A stretch of DNA of 64,000 nucleotides, from positions 1 to 64,000 of the forward strand of contig NZ_QJJU01000028.1 in assembly GCF_003201655.1 (NCBI RefSeq), given 5' to 3'. Position 1 is the first letter of the stretch. Every line of letters starts with the position of its first letter. The notes beneath the pieces are model-generated. The model did not search any database. It was not told where the DNA came from and was given only the letters and a program-made list of their open reading frames with translations. Of the stretch, positions 50,263 to 58,317 are shown piece after piece. The DNA comes from Mycolicibacterium moriokaense (GTDB taxonomy: Bacteria > Actinomycetota > Actinomycetes > Mycobacteriales > Mycobacteriaceae). Made by a program: the position numbers and the translations under genes.

Positions 50263-51486
50263 AATTGACGACGCACGTAGGTTCCTTCAGGAGCTACCAA
50301 CTCAAACGAAGGAAGGACTACGCCCGTGCCAGTACGAGTATCACCTACCGAGAAGATCCGTGGCGAGATCGACGCCGTGTTCGACGGGTCGCGGGATCTG
50401 TCGGAGGTCATCGAGGATGTTGCCCGTTTGGGTGCGCGGTTGATCATTCAGACCGCGGTGGAGGCCGAGGTCGAGGTGTTCTTGGGCCGGGCCCGCTACC
50501 AGCGGGCCGCCGAGTGTCCAGACTCCCGGGCGGGCAGCCGCAACGGTTTCTGCTCCTCGACGATCAAGACCACCGCCGGGCCGGTCACGGTGGCGCGGCC
50601 CAAGCTGCGTGGCACGACCGAGGCGTTCGCCTCACAGTTGTTCGGCAAGGGTGTCACCAAGTCGAATGCGTTGGAGTCGTTGGTGATCGCCGGGTTCGTG
50701 CGTGGCCTGTCGACCCGGGACGTGCAGAACACTCTGGCTGATGCGCTGGGTGCCGAGGCGGCGCTGAGCAAGTCGACGGTCTCGCGGGTCTGCCAGGCGA
50801 TCGGCGAGGAGTTCGCGGCTTGGTCGTCTCGGCGGCTGGACGCCCTGGAGTTGGATTACCTATTCCTGGACGCGTCGATGTTCAAGATGCACCCCGGTGC
50901 CCGCGCCGAACCGGTGCTGGCCGCATGGGGCATCACCACCGACGCCTGGGGCGACTTCCTCGACGAACTGCGGGCGCGGGGGCTGCGCCCGCCGCTGCTG
51001 GTCATCTCCGACGGCGCGGCCGGGCTGATCAACGCCGCCGAGACCGCGCTGCCCCGCTCGCTGCGGCAACGCTGTCTGATCCACCGCGCCCGCAACCTGC
51101 TGGCCAAAGTGCCCGCCGAGGCGCAGCAGCAGATCCGTGACGCCTACTGGGCGATCTTCGACACCGACGACCTCATCGCCGCCGGCCTGGCGCCCGGGCC
51201 CAAGCTGGTCGCCGCGGTCCAGCAGCGCATCGACGCCTTCGCCGCCCAGAACGGGCGAGCGTTCCCGGCCGCGGTCAAATGCCTGCTCACCGATCGCGAC
51301 CAGCTGACCAGCTACCTGCGTTTCCCGGTCGAGCACCACCGCCGGATCCGGCACTCTACGCCACCAACTACTCGACCCGCCCACACCGCTGCACCCCAGA
51401 AAAACCGACACCGGAGCCCAGACACCGGACAGTGTCGGAGCCGTCGCCTAACATGCCCACCAAGGAACCGAAGTCCGTCGTCATTT
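50263..51486 (+). mobile_element. internally deleted IS256-family element
   Basis: The ends form an inverted repeat with 17 of 21 matches: AATTGACGACGCACGTAGGT(T) at 50263-50283 and the complement of AAATGACGACGGACTTCGGT(T) at 51466-51486. Between them is a deleted transposase gene. No target duplication is evident. The right end supplies the last codons and stop of the neighbouring TetR gene. Confidence 0.6.
50326..51433 (+). pseudogene. IS256-family transposase with two internal deletions
   Basis: The N-terminal part is intact (RGEIDAVFDGSRDLSEVIED, then RNGFCSSTIKTTAGPVTVAR and LYVRGLSTRDVQ-like FVRGLSTRDVQNTLADALG). The DDE first-Asp region is present (DYLFLDASMFKMHPGARAEP, VISDGAAGLINAAETALPRS, QRCLIHRARNLLAKVP). 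Between AAWGITTD and AWGDFLDEL about 15-20 residues normally present are missing, and after VEHHRRIRHST the segment with the catalytic Glu (NFIERTFGE in the family) is gone. The frame stays open past the element into the TetR gene antisense. It cannot be active but might be moved in trans, since the ends are present. Confidence 0.7.
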
Positions 51487-52179
51487 AATCGGCGTTGGGA
51501 CGCAACCTTCGAGCAGGAGCCGGGTCCAGGCGTCGGTGAGCCACGCAGCGAACTGTTGGGGTTGCCAGTTGCGTTCGCGCACGAGCAGCACCCAGTACTC
51601 GGCCGCGTTCATGCTCCAGACGATGTCGGCGACCTGGTCGTCGGTGAGGTCGGCGCGCACCTCGCTTGTCGATCTCAGGTCGGCCGCGAACCGTCTCATG
51701 TTGCGCGCTCGCCGCTCGGCGATCTCGGTCCACAGCGCCGCGCACGAGCGGTCGTCGGCGGCGGCGTCGCGGAGCGCGATGAAGATGGGCGCCAGGCGTT
51801 GCTGGATCCGCGTGACGGCGTGAGCGTAGATCTCGATTTTCTCGCGGGCGGTGCGAGCGGCACGTATCTCGACCACGTAGTCACGTTGCTCGGCGGGGAC
51901 CGCCTGATCGGCACCCGATATCGCGGTCTCCACGAGTTCGCGCAGAACGGCGGGCTTGCGTCCGACGCTTGCGTAGACTGTGTCGACGGACACCGTGGCC
52001 CGATCCGCGATCGCTGCGACGGTGGTGCGGGAGTATCCGTCGGCCACGAATAGGTCTCGGGCGGCCTCGAGGATGGCTCGACGCGTCGCGGCGGCTTGCT
52101 CAGTGCGGAGGGGCGAGGAGTAGCCGCGCGTGCGGCCCTCCTTGACGTCATCGTCCACTAGTCGTACCTTCATATTCAT
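51481..52179 (-). CDS. TetR-family regulator, 232 aa
   Basis: The product (start ATG 52179, or ATG 52173 two codons later) has an N-terminal TetR HTH: AILEAARDLFVADGYSRTTV, then AAIADRATVSVDTVYASVGR. The C-terminal ligand domain is helical and rich in Arg/Trp/Tyr (SMNAAEYWVLLVRERNWQP). The C-terminal end, CVPTPIK, and its stop lie where IS256 begins, so the end may have been altered by the insertion. It is divergent from the 52219 gene. An inverted repeat (ATATTCATCCGAA/TTCGGACGAATAT, 52172-52202) overlaps its own start, which fits autoregulation. Confidence 0.8.
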   Translation of the reverse strand: MNMKVRLVDDDVKEGRTRGYSSPLRTEQAAATRRAILEAARDLFVADGYSRTTVAAIADRATVSVDTVYASVGRKPAVLRELVETAISGADQAVPAEQRDYVVEIRAARTAREKIEIYAHAVTRIQQRLAPIFIALRDAAADDRSCAALWTEIAERRARNMRRFAADLRSTSEVRADLTDDQVADIVWSMNAAEYWVLLVRERNWQPQQFAAWLTDAWTRLLLEGCVPTPIK

Positions 52180-52202
52180 CCGAAGACCGTTCGGACGAAT
52201 AT
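52172..52202. promoter_or_regulatory. TetR-type operator between divergent genes
   Basis: ATATTCATCCGAA and TTCGGACGAATAT are complementary at 12 of 13 positions around a 5-base centre (GACCG). The site covers the start codon of the TetR gene and is 17 bases upstream of the 52219 gene, so it should control both. Confidence 0.65.
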
Positions 52203-52218
52203 ACCAGGAGGCGAAGCG

Positions 52219-52524
52219 ATGGTGTACGCGTATCTCCAGGATGTCCCCATCGACGAGGGCCTCTACCGCCGGATCATCGACGAGCTGGGCCCGGAACCCC
52301 TCGCGGGCTCGCTGCTGCACCTGTGCGTCCGACGGCCCGGCGGCGGACTGCGCTACATCGACGTCTGGGAATCCTCGGATGCATGTGCTCGCGCGTTCGA
52401 GGACCGAATCCACCGGGCCGTCGATGCGGCCTTCGGCGACGCGCGACCCTCGAGCGAACCCGAAGTGCAGCGGCTCGACATTGTGCACGCGACGGGGCGG
52501 CTACTCGATGCGAGCTGGCCATGA
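52219..52524 (+). CDS. small antibiotic-biosynthesis-monooxygenase-like or EthD-like protein, 101 aa
   Basis: AGGAGG precedes ATG 52219 by 7 bases. The product reads MVYAYLQDVPIDEGLYRRII, then LLHLCVRRPGGGLRYIDVWE and SSDACARAFEDRIHRAVDAA. The order strand, helix, two strands (with RYIDVWES), helix is the dimeric alpha/beta-barrel (ABM/EthD-like) half. These proteins often degrade or bind small aromatic compounds. It is divergent from and presumably repressed by the TetR protein at 51481. No catalytic residue is obvious. Confidence 0.6.
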   Translation: MVYAYLQDVPIDEGLYRRIIDELGPEPLAGSLLHLCVRRPGGGLRYIDVWESSDACARAFEDRIHRAVDAAFGDARPSSEPEVQRLDIVHATGRLLDASWP

Positions 52525-52636
52525 CCATCGTCGGCCAGACCAACAATCATGTGCGAGCGATGCCGTTGCGGCATCCGGCAGATCGACAAGGTCACGCCGG
52601 CATCACGCCTCGCGGCCCATCCACAATCGTTGATCA

Positions 52637-53242
52637 TTACTCGGGCGGGTTGGCTACGGCATTGGTGAGTAGGGCTTGTGCTGTCTGGCAGAGCATTTCG
52701 GCGGCGTCGTTTCGGGACAGGCCAGCGACGTCGACGAGCCAGATGAGGGATTCGATGCCGGTGGCCGAGCGGATGGCGATGGCCAGCCGATGGGGGTTGA
52801 TGTCGGGCCGGCTTTCGCGCAGGGGGGCCAGGGCGTCTTCGATCCAGCCGATGGCCCGGCCCCCACGCAGCGCCGGCATCTCGCCGTGGGGCTCCAGGGA
52901 CAGTCGCAGTGAGGTGCGCAGTTCGGGTTCCCACTCCAGGCTGATCCGTACGCATTCGCGCATCACCAGCTCCAGTCGCGCTGGCACATCGGAGGGTGCC
53001 GGGTCAGGTAGCAGCGAGGTCTGCTCGATCTCGGGGCGCACCGCGGCCAGCAGCGCCCGTTGGTTGGGGAAGTACCGATATGCGGTCGTTCGCGCGATCT
53101 GCGCGGCCTGGGCGGCCTGCTCCACGGTGGGGATCAGCCCTTGCCCCAACAGGGTGCGGGTCGCGGCTACCAGCGCGGCGCGGGTGCGGGCCTTCTGGTT
53201 GCGCCGCCCGGTCCACTCATACGGCACTGCCATAGGACTCAT
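52637..53242 (-). CDS. TetR-family regulator, 201 aa
   Basis: From ATG 53242 (or 53233) the product begins MSPMAVPYEWTGRRNQKART, then RAALVAATRTLLGQGLIPTV, EQAAQAAQIARTTAYRYFPN and QRALLAAVRPEI. This is a clear TetR HTH, including the TTAYRYFPN recognition-helix signature. The C-terminal domain is helical. It is divergent from the cupin gene at 53308, and both share a 65-base promoter region with two TACCATGA-type repeats. The cupin gene is its likely target. Confidence 0.8.
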   Translation of the reverse strand: MSPMAVPYEWTGRRNQKARTRAALVAATRTLLGQGLIPTVEQAAQAAQIARTTAYRYFPNQRALLAAVRPEIEQTSLLPDPAPSDVPARLELVMRECVRISLEWEPELRTSLRLSLEPHGEMPALRGGRAIGWIEDALAPLRESRPDINPHRLAIAIRSATGIESLIWLVDVAGLSRNDAAEMLCQTAQALLTNAVANPPE

Positions 53243-53307
53243 GGTATCCGACTGCCCTTCATGGTACTCTAATCCCATATTGTCCGCTCGTCGCTGGAGG
53301 CCCACCC

Positions 53308-53649
53308 ATGAGCATCGACCCCGTTGCCACCGACCCCGACCTGTATCGGGTGATCTTCGAAAACGAGCGCGTGCGGGTGCTGGAGTACCGCGACACGCCC
53401 GGTGGCCGCACCCACTGGCACGCTCACCCCGACAGCGTGCTGTATCCGTTGGCGTCGTTCCGGCGGCGCATCACCGCCAACGGTCAACAGGTCGAAGTCG
53501 AGCTGAACGCCGGCCAACCGCGCTGGGTCGCCGCCCAAGAACACCTCGGCGAAAACATCGGCGACACCGACAGCCACGCGTTGTTCATCGAACTCAAAGA
53601 AACCCCACCCACCCCGACACCACCGCGGCTCGGACCCGACCCGCGCTAA
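53308..53649 (+). CDS. single-domain cupin protein, 113 aa
   Basis: GGAGG lies 7 bases before ATG 53308. The product has the cupin pattern VRVLEYRDTPGGRTHWHAHP, then DSVLYPLASFRRRITANGQQ and the second motif GQPRWVAAQEHLGENIGDTD. The His cluster HWHAH could bind a metal. Small cupins of this type are often regulated by TetR proteins and act on small molecules. The C-terminus is Pro-rich (PPTPTPPRLGP). The function is unknown beyond the fold. Its divergent partner is the TetR gene at 52637. Confidence 0.7.
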   Translation: MSIDPVATDPDLYRVIFENERVRVLEYRDTPGGRTHWHAHPDSVLYPLASFRRRITANGQQVEVELNAGQPRWVAAQEHLGENIGDTDSHALFIELKETPPTPTPPRLGPDPR

Positions 53650-53682
53650 TCGTTCATCGACACCGGGACCGGGGAACATATC

Positions 53683-54537
53683 ATGAAGGCAGACAAGAGC
53701 GTTCACAAGCAGGCGACGCTCAAGAAGGTGGCCGTGACCGCGATCGCCGCAACGGCGATAACCGCAGTCGGCTTCCTCGCCGTCCCAACACCCGCGCGGG
53801 CCGGGCCGCCTTCCCCTGCCTGCACCCAGTTTGTTTTCAACGGGGATTTTGCGATCCGAGGGACGCCGCAGGGAGCAGGAGCAAACTGGCAGGTGTTCTT
53901 CACCTCGACCGGACCGACGGCCGCAGGACGGGCCGTCGCCGTCTTCGACGACGGCGGCAAGGAAACCGGGGACGTGAGTACCGGGAACCCCGGTGACAGC
54001 ATCCAGGGTCGCAAGATCCAGCTAGCGCTAAAGTTTGACAACAACACCACTTGGTATCTTTCGGGCACCGTGGGTGACGACGGCCTCGTCCACAACGGCA
54101 CCGAGAGCTCGTCTAGCTATGTCAGCCCTCTTCCGGCGACCTGGGTCTCCACCCGTCCGCTCGACTGCAGCGCCCCCGCGGCTCCCGCGGCTCCGGCACC
54201 CAAACCGGCTCCGGCACCATCCGCACCGATTCTGGTCGACCCAAACCTGACAATCGGCCCGCCACCGCCTTCGGCACCACCGGCACCCAAACCCCTTCAG
54301 GGGCCGACCGTTTCGGCGACACCGGGACTCACCGGTGTCACGTTCCATGTCACCGACCGCAGCGGGGTTGCGTCGCGGTGCACGTATTCCTCGGAAGGGT
54401 TCACCAGCGACAGCTTCTCCCTGCCCGCCAACGGCTCCTTCGACCTGTTCGTTCCGGCTCTGCGGCAATTCCGGAACCGGACCGGGACCATCACCTGCGA
54501 CAACGGGACGAGTGCTCCAACCTCGGTGTTCTACTGA
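53683..54537 (+). CDS. secreted protein with Pro/Ala linker, 284 aa
   Basis: The signal peptide is KKVAVTAIAATAITAVGFLA, then VPTPARAG. A beta-rich domain follows (CTQFVFNGDFAIRGTPQGAG, ANWQVFFTSTG, KIQLALKFDNNTTWYLSGTV), with Cys at the start and at CSAP. A Pro/Ala linker (APAPKPAPAPSAP) and a second beta domain (GVTFHVTDRSGVASRCTYSS ... GTITCDNGTSAPTSVFY) complete it. The second domain, with its Cys pair, is similar to short C-terminal modules of mycobacterial secreted proteins. GGGGAA precedes ATG 53683, 33 bases after the cupin stop. No catalytic motif. Confidence 0.65.
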   Translation: MKADKSVHKQATLKKVAVTAIAATAITAVGFLAVPTPARAGPPSPACTQFVFNGDFAIRGTPQGAGANWQVFFTSTGPTAAGRAVAVFDDGGKETGDVSTGNPGDSIQGRKIQLALKFDNNTTWYLSGTVGDDGLVHNGTESSSSYVSPLPATWVSTRPLDCSAPAAPAAPAPKPAPAPSAPILVDPNLTIGPPPPSAPPAPKPLQGPTVSATPGLTGVTFHVTDRSGVASRCTYSSEGFTSDSFSLPANGSFDLFVPALRQFRNRTGTITCDNGTSAPTSVFY

Positions 54538-54639
54538 GCAATTCGCGCATCGGTGGGTATCCCATCCCACAAGTCCGGTCCACCGGTCTTGCTGACCAAT
54601 TGCTCCCATCGCTGCTGTTCATCCTCAAAGGAGACGTCA

Positions 54640-55062
54640 ATGAGCCGCATCGTCTGTACCCCGAAACCTGTCGCGGTTCTCGCCACCGTGCTTGTCGCGG
54701 TCGTGTCGAGCGGATGCGGCTCGCAGTCCGGCCCCGCCGCACCGCCGGGCGCCTCGGCACCATCGGCGGGTGCGCCCGCGGGAGGCGCGGGGAACTGCCC
54801 AGCTGCGGCGGCCGCGGTGGCCGCAGCGCTCAAGAGCACACCCGAAGTCACCGACACCTCCGTCATCGAGTGCGCCGAGCTGGCCGTGTCGACGTCGCTG
54901 ACCACTGATCCCGCTGGCAAAGCCAGCGCGTTGGCGATCTGCGAGAAAGCGGCTGAGATCGCCTACGCAAACGGACTCAGCGGACTCTTCGTGCAATCGA
55001 TCGACAAGAAGCAACTGGCGTCGGGCGCTAAAGGCCTGGCTGGCTGCCTCCAAAAGCCGTAG
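54640..55062 (+). CDS. lipoprotein, 140 aa
   Basis: AAAGGAG is 8 bases upstream of ATG 54640. A signal with lipobox is present: PVAVLATVLVAVVSSGCGSQ (S-S-G-C). An Ala/Gly/Pro linker and a helical domain of about 80 residues follow, with four Cys (GNCPAAAAAV, SVIECAELAV, AICEKAAEIA, AGCLQKP) that could pair. The domain pattern is unknown to me. It lies about 100 bases downstream of the secreted protein at 53683, in the same direction. Confidence 0.65.
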   Translation: MSRIVCTPKPVAVLATVLVAVVSSGCGSQSGPAAPPGASAPSAGAPAGGAGNCPAAAAAVAAALKSTPEVTDTSVIECAELAVSTSLTTDPAGKASALAICEKAAEIAYANGLSGLFVQSIDKKQLASGAKGLAGCLQKP

Positions 55063-55702
55063 CTTGCCCACCCAATCATGACCGAGCCACCAGAAATACA
55101 GGTAATGCCGCGGAGCCCGGGGGCGGACTTGGAGGCGTCTTCGAGGCGCGGTGACTGCTCGCAGCGGTCATCATCGTGTCCCGTCAGCTCAACGGCCCCT
55201 GCAACCGGCAACCTGACCGCCTCGGCTGGGCTGATCATCCAGATGGACGTCGATGCCGAGGTGGCCGAGGTCCTCTGCCCGCCACCAGCGCGTGGCCGGA
55301 TGCGACGTCGCCAATGTGGGCGGCCGCTACGGCTAATCGCTAACCCCTGCCCACGCTCGTCGAGGTCGGTGAGAAAGTCGGTCCAGGCGTCGCCCGACTG
55401 GCTGCGCCGAGGCCGGCCACCGAACAACCCAACCGTCGACCAATCGGCTAACATCACGACCACGAAGGAACCCCGCCGCCCGGTCTTTTACACCGCCACC
55501 GGGACGCGACCCAGTTACCTAGTGATCACATCCAAGGCGATTCAGTTCCCAAATCCAGTGTCGGAATCTCAGTTGAGATGCCGGATGGATGTCGGATCCG
55601 ACATCAACGTGAAAATCATCAGACTTTTGAAATCCTGCCACCTTTGGCCGCAGCAGTGTTGAGCGCAACCGCTCCGGCCGATCGCACTTCAGGTCGGTCG
55701 TC
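55063..55702. other. non-coding or eroded interval
   Basis: I found no gene that I would accept. A reverse-strand frame covers much of it (54963-55463) but overlaps the lipoprotein gene and has no coding signature. The right part leads into an IS3 fragment and is likely insertion-sequence debris. Confidence 0.35.
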
Positions 55703-55939
55703 TCAAATCAGACGAGATATGAGCCCTTCCCGGGTCCGACGCATAACCGCGGCGCGGATCGCGCGTTCGACGAACGCGGTGTTTTTGGTCGGCGAGCATT
55801 CCTTACCGGGGATCAGCCCGGCGTAGGCGTCGATCACGAACGCGGTGTAACCGAACCGGCCGCCGACCATCGGCACGTAGGTGAAGTCCGCCACGTGTAG
55901 CTCGACGGGCCGGGACAGGTGGCTACGATCCAGATTCAC
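55703..55939 (-). pseudogene. IS3-family integrase-core fragment
   Basis: The reverse strand reads PVELHVADFTYVPMVGGRFG, then YTAFVIDAYAGLIPGKECSP and TKNTAFVERAIRAAVMRRTR. This is the middle of the IS3 OrfB integrase core, with the first catalytic Asp in VADFTYV and the second in VIDAYAG. It lacks the N-terminus, the C-terminal Glu region and an OrfA. Some conserved residues have changed (GKECSP for GWECSL), which suggests decay. Confidence 0.75.
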
Positions 55940-55980
55940 CCTTAGTCGCGTTGACCAGAGAAAACCGAGGCGGGCTGCTG

Positions 55981-56643
55981 ATGAGGTTATCGATTCGGGA
56001 GGCCGCGTCGTTGGTCGTGGGACTCGGCGGTGTACTCGCGATGGGCCTAGCCCTCAGCGGCCTGTTGGATACGGGCTCTTGCGGCAATTCCCGCCCGTAC
56101 GCCGTCGTTCGTGCGTGCCCGCCCGGCGATAGCCCGATGGGGGTGCTGCTCATCGGGGGATTCATCGCCGCCTTCATTGGTCTGTTCGTAAGCGAGGGCG
56201 GGTTCAAGCGTCCCGGCGCCGGCCAGATCGTATGGGGTGCACTGTTTTCGGGTTTGGGTATATGGGTTCTCGCCAAGGTGCTCCTGGGGCCGCAGTTGCC
56301 CCCGGACGCAGAGCTTGCGTCTTACATTATCGCCGCGGTCTTCATCCCGATCGGGCTCTTTCCTCCGCTTATGTTCAACATCGCCTGGACTCGCGAAGCG
56401 CAGGCAACGATCGAGTCGGTGCAGAATCTGGGCCGCGCCGACGGCCTGCACAAATTGCGGATCACCTATTCGGTCGAGCCGGATAACGGTTCGCCGTTCG
56501 TTGTCACGTGCGCGCGCCGCGCGCCGCTCGGCACCGGGATCCACCGCGTCGGTGACAGAGTCCGGGTCCGTTACTCCCGGATCACCCCGAAGGCACTCGA
56601 AGAACTCGAGACCATAACGCGCGGTCCACGCAAACACCGTTAA
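55981..56643 (+). CDS. DUF3592-like membrane protein, 220 aa
   Basis: Four hydrophobic segments are visible (ASLVVGLGGVLAMGLALSGL, VLLIGGFIAAFIGLFVS, IVWGALFSGLGIWVLAKVLL, IIAAVFIPIGLFPPLMFNIA). A C-terminal soluble domain of about 85 residues follows (AQATIESVQNLGRADGLHKL, RITYSVEPDNGSPFVVTCAR, VGDRVRVRYSRITPK). The last part, with G..RVxVRYxPxxP, is the pattern of DUF3592-type proteins. ATG 55981 is preferred over an ATG at 55951. The gene ends about 140 bases before the left end of the ISL3-bounded unit. Confidence 0.65.
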   Translation: MRLSIREAASLVVGLGGVLAMGLALSGLLDTGSCGNSRPYAVVRACPPGDSPMGVLLIGGFIAAFIGLFVSEGGFKRPGAGQIVWGALFSGLGIWVLAKVLLGPQLPPDAELASYIIAAVFIPIGLFPPLMFNIAWTREAQATIESVQNLGRADGLHKLRITYSVEPDNGSPFVVTCARRAPLGTGIHRVGDRVRVRYSRITPKALEELETITRGPRKHR

Positions 56644-56784
56644 CACCTTCCGCCAGGCTCCCGAACGCACCCGATCCACGGCTTCATCGACAAGCGCGTG
56701 TACTCGTGAATCGATCGGCTGCTGACGAACGGCCCCACCGCACGCAACCATCACCACACGGGCGGCGACCGGGGCAAGCCCGGT

Positions 56785-56792
56785 CCTTTGCT
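56785..56792. repeat. left copy of 8-bp target-site duplication CCTTTGCT
   Basis: CCTTTGCT directly precedes the left inverted end (GGCTCTTCGA at 56793). The identical octamer directly follows the right end, at 63987-63994. ISL3 elements make 8-bp duplications. Confidence 0.8.
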
Positions 56793-56852
56793 GGCTCTTC
56801 GATTTTGAGCGGGCAGGTGTGATCTAGCGCACGTGTGTCGAATCGGCTGGGG

Positions 56853-56915
56853 CCCTTGGTCCTTCGGAAGTCTGAACGTTGCGACGCGTTTGAGACGAGG
56901 AAGAAGGACCAAGGG
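56853..56915 (+). promoter_or_regulatory. hairpin in the ISL3 transposase leader
   Basis: CCCTTGGTCCTTC (56853-56865) and GAAGGACCAAGGG (56903-56915) are perfect 13-bp complements separated by 37 bases. The right arm contains the GAAGGA ribosome site and ends 2 bases before the GTG start, so folding would block translation, for example after read-through from outside. Confidence 0.65.
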
Positions 56916-56917
56916 GC

Positions 56918-58231
56918 GTGACCGACGCTACGACAAGGTTGTTCGGGTTGGCGGGAGTTCGGGTCGAGCGTGTCGACCGCGAACCCGACGGCACTCGGGT
57001 GGTACATGCGGTGACCGCTGATCCGTCGGCGGCGGTGTGCCGCTCGTGTGGGGTGGTGTCGACGTCGGTGAAGGACCGCACGGTGACCTCGCCGAAGGAC
57101 CTCGGGTACGGCGAGGACCGGATCGTGGTGCGGTGGCTCAAGACGCGATGGCGATGCCGCAACCACGCCTGCGAGGTGGATTCGTTCACCGAATCGATTG
57201 CGCAGGTGCCGCCGCGCGCCCGCACGACGCGCCGATTGCGCACCCACATCGGCACGGCGATCGGCGATGCGGCCCGCTCGGTGGCCGAAGTCGCCACCGC
57301 GCACGGATTGTCGTGGCCGACCGCGCACCGCGCGTTCGTCGAGCACGCCGAGATGCTGCTGACCGACCCGGAACCGGTGCGGGTGCTTGGCATCGACGAG
57401 ACCCGCCGCGGCAAGCCGAGATGGGAGTATCGCGACGAGGTGCGACGTTGGGTGCGGGTGGATCCGTGGGACACCGGGTTCGTCGACCTCGACGGCGATC
57501 AGGGCCTGCTGGGGCAGCACACCGGACGCACCGGTGCCGCGGTGATCGGTTGGCTGCAGGCACGCACCCCCGAGTTCCGGGAAGCCGTCGAGTTCGTGGC
57601 GATCGACCCGGCCGCGGTGTACGCCTCGGCGTTGCGCACCCCGGGGTTGCTGCCGAACGCGACCATCGTCGTGGACCACTTCCACCTGGTGAAACTGGCC
57701 AACGACGCGCTCAGCAAGGTGCGCCGCCGCGTCAGCTGGGGCCTGCGGGAGCGCCGCGGCCGCAAGGTCGACCCCGAGTGGGCCAACCGGCGCCGCCTGC
57801 TCACCGCCCGGGAACGCCTGTCGGGCAAGAGCTTCGCCAAGATGTGGAACCGGATCCACGACGAGGACCCGAGCGCGCAGATCCTGTCGGCGTGGATCGC
57901 CAAGGAGGAACTTCGCACCCTGCTCGCGACCGTGCGCGTCGGCGGAGACGCGCACCTGACCCGGCACCGGTTGCACCGGTTCCTGTCCTGGTGTGTCGAC
58001 TCGCAGATCCCCGAACTGCTCGCGCTGGCCAAGACCGTCGATGCGTGGTGGCCCGAGATTGACGCGTTCGTGCGCACCGGCATCACCAACGCCCGCACCG
58101 AGGGCTACAACCGGCTGGTCAAGCAGGTCAAGCGTGTCGGGTGTGGATACCGCAACACCGACAACTCGATGCGCCGGATCCGGTTCCACTGCACCCGCCA
58201 CGCTCGTCGCGCGGCGCGGACCTCATGCTGA
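56918..58231 (+). CDS. ISL3-family transposase
   Basis: The 437-aa product has the ISL3 layout. An N-terminal zinc-ribbon-like part (CRSCGVV ... WRCRNHACEVDSF) is followed by an HTH region (DAARSVAEVATAHGLSWPTA). The DDE domain has VLGIDETRRGKPRWEYRDEV (first Asp), TIVVDHFHLVKLANDALSKV (second Asp with the characteristic DHFHLVK) and TNARTEGYNRLVKQVKRVGC (the Glu). It ends RRIRFHCTRHARRA. All catalytic residues are visible, so it is probably active. Translation starts at GTG 56918, inside a leader hairpin. Its stop overlaps the ATG of the ERCC4-like gene fragment by 7 bases. Confidence 0.9.
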   Translation: MTDATTRLFGLAGVRVERVDREPDGTRVVHAVTADPSAAVCRSCGVVSTSVKDRTVTSPKDLGYGEDRIVVRWLKTRWRCRNHACEVDSFTESIAQVPPRARTTRRLRTHIGTAIGDAARSVAEVATAHGLSWPTAHRAFVEHAEMLLTDPEPVRVLGIDETRRGKPRWEYRDEVRRWVRVDPWDTGFVDLDGDQGLLGQHTGRTGAAVIGWLQARTPEFREAVEFVAIDPAAVYASALRTPGLLPNATIVVDHFHLVKLANDALSKVRRRVSWGLRERRGRKVDPEWANRRRLLTARERLSGKSFAKMWNRIHDEDPSAQILSAWIAKEELRTLLATVRVGGDAHLTRHRLHRFLSWCVDSQIPELLALAKTVDAWWPEIDAFVRTGITNARTEGYNRLVKQVKRVGCGYRNTDNSMRRIRFHCTRHARRAARTSC

Positions 58232-58317
58232 CCGCCCACGCGGCAGACTCGACGGCCGTGGAGCTGCGTATCGCCGTCAACCCCGACGAAGATTCCCGAT
58301 TGCCCTACCTGCTGCGG
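58225..58317 (+). pseudogene. N-terminal fragment of an ERCC4/Lsr2-type nuclease gene
   Basis: ATG 58225, overlapping the transposase stop, opens MLTAHAADSTAVELRIAVNP, then DEDSRLPYLLR. VELxIAxNPDxDSxLPYLLR is the characteristic start of an actinobacterial ERCC4-domain protein with a C-terminal Lsr2-like end, as I know the family. After codon 31 the similarity stops at a junction near 58317. The rest of the reading is compositionally unrelated. The matching C-terminal fragment is at 63431-63856. Confidence 0.65.

Noticed and set aside
50240..51500. Target-site duplication for the IS256 element
   Set aside because: The bases outside the two ends (GGCGGTGT and AATCGGCG) do not match, so no duplication can be claimed.
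51490..52053. Extension of the IS256 frame to about 575 residues
   Set aside because: Past about 51433 the frame runs antisense through the TetR gene and no longer resembles a transposase.
55063..55463. Reverse-strand frame upstream of the lipoprotein end as a gene
   Set aside because: It overlaps the end of the lipoprotein gene, has no start signal and its sequence shows no fold-like pattern.
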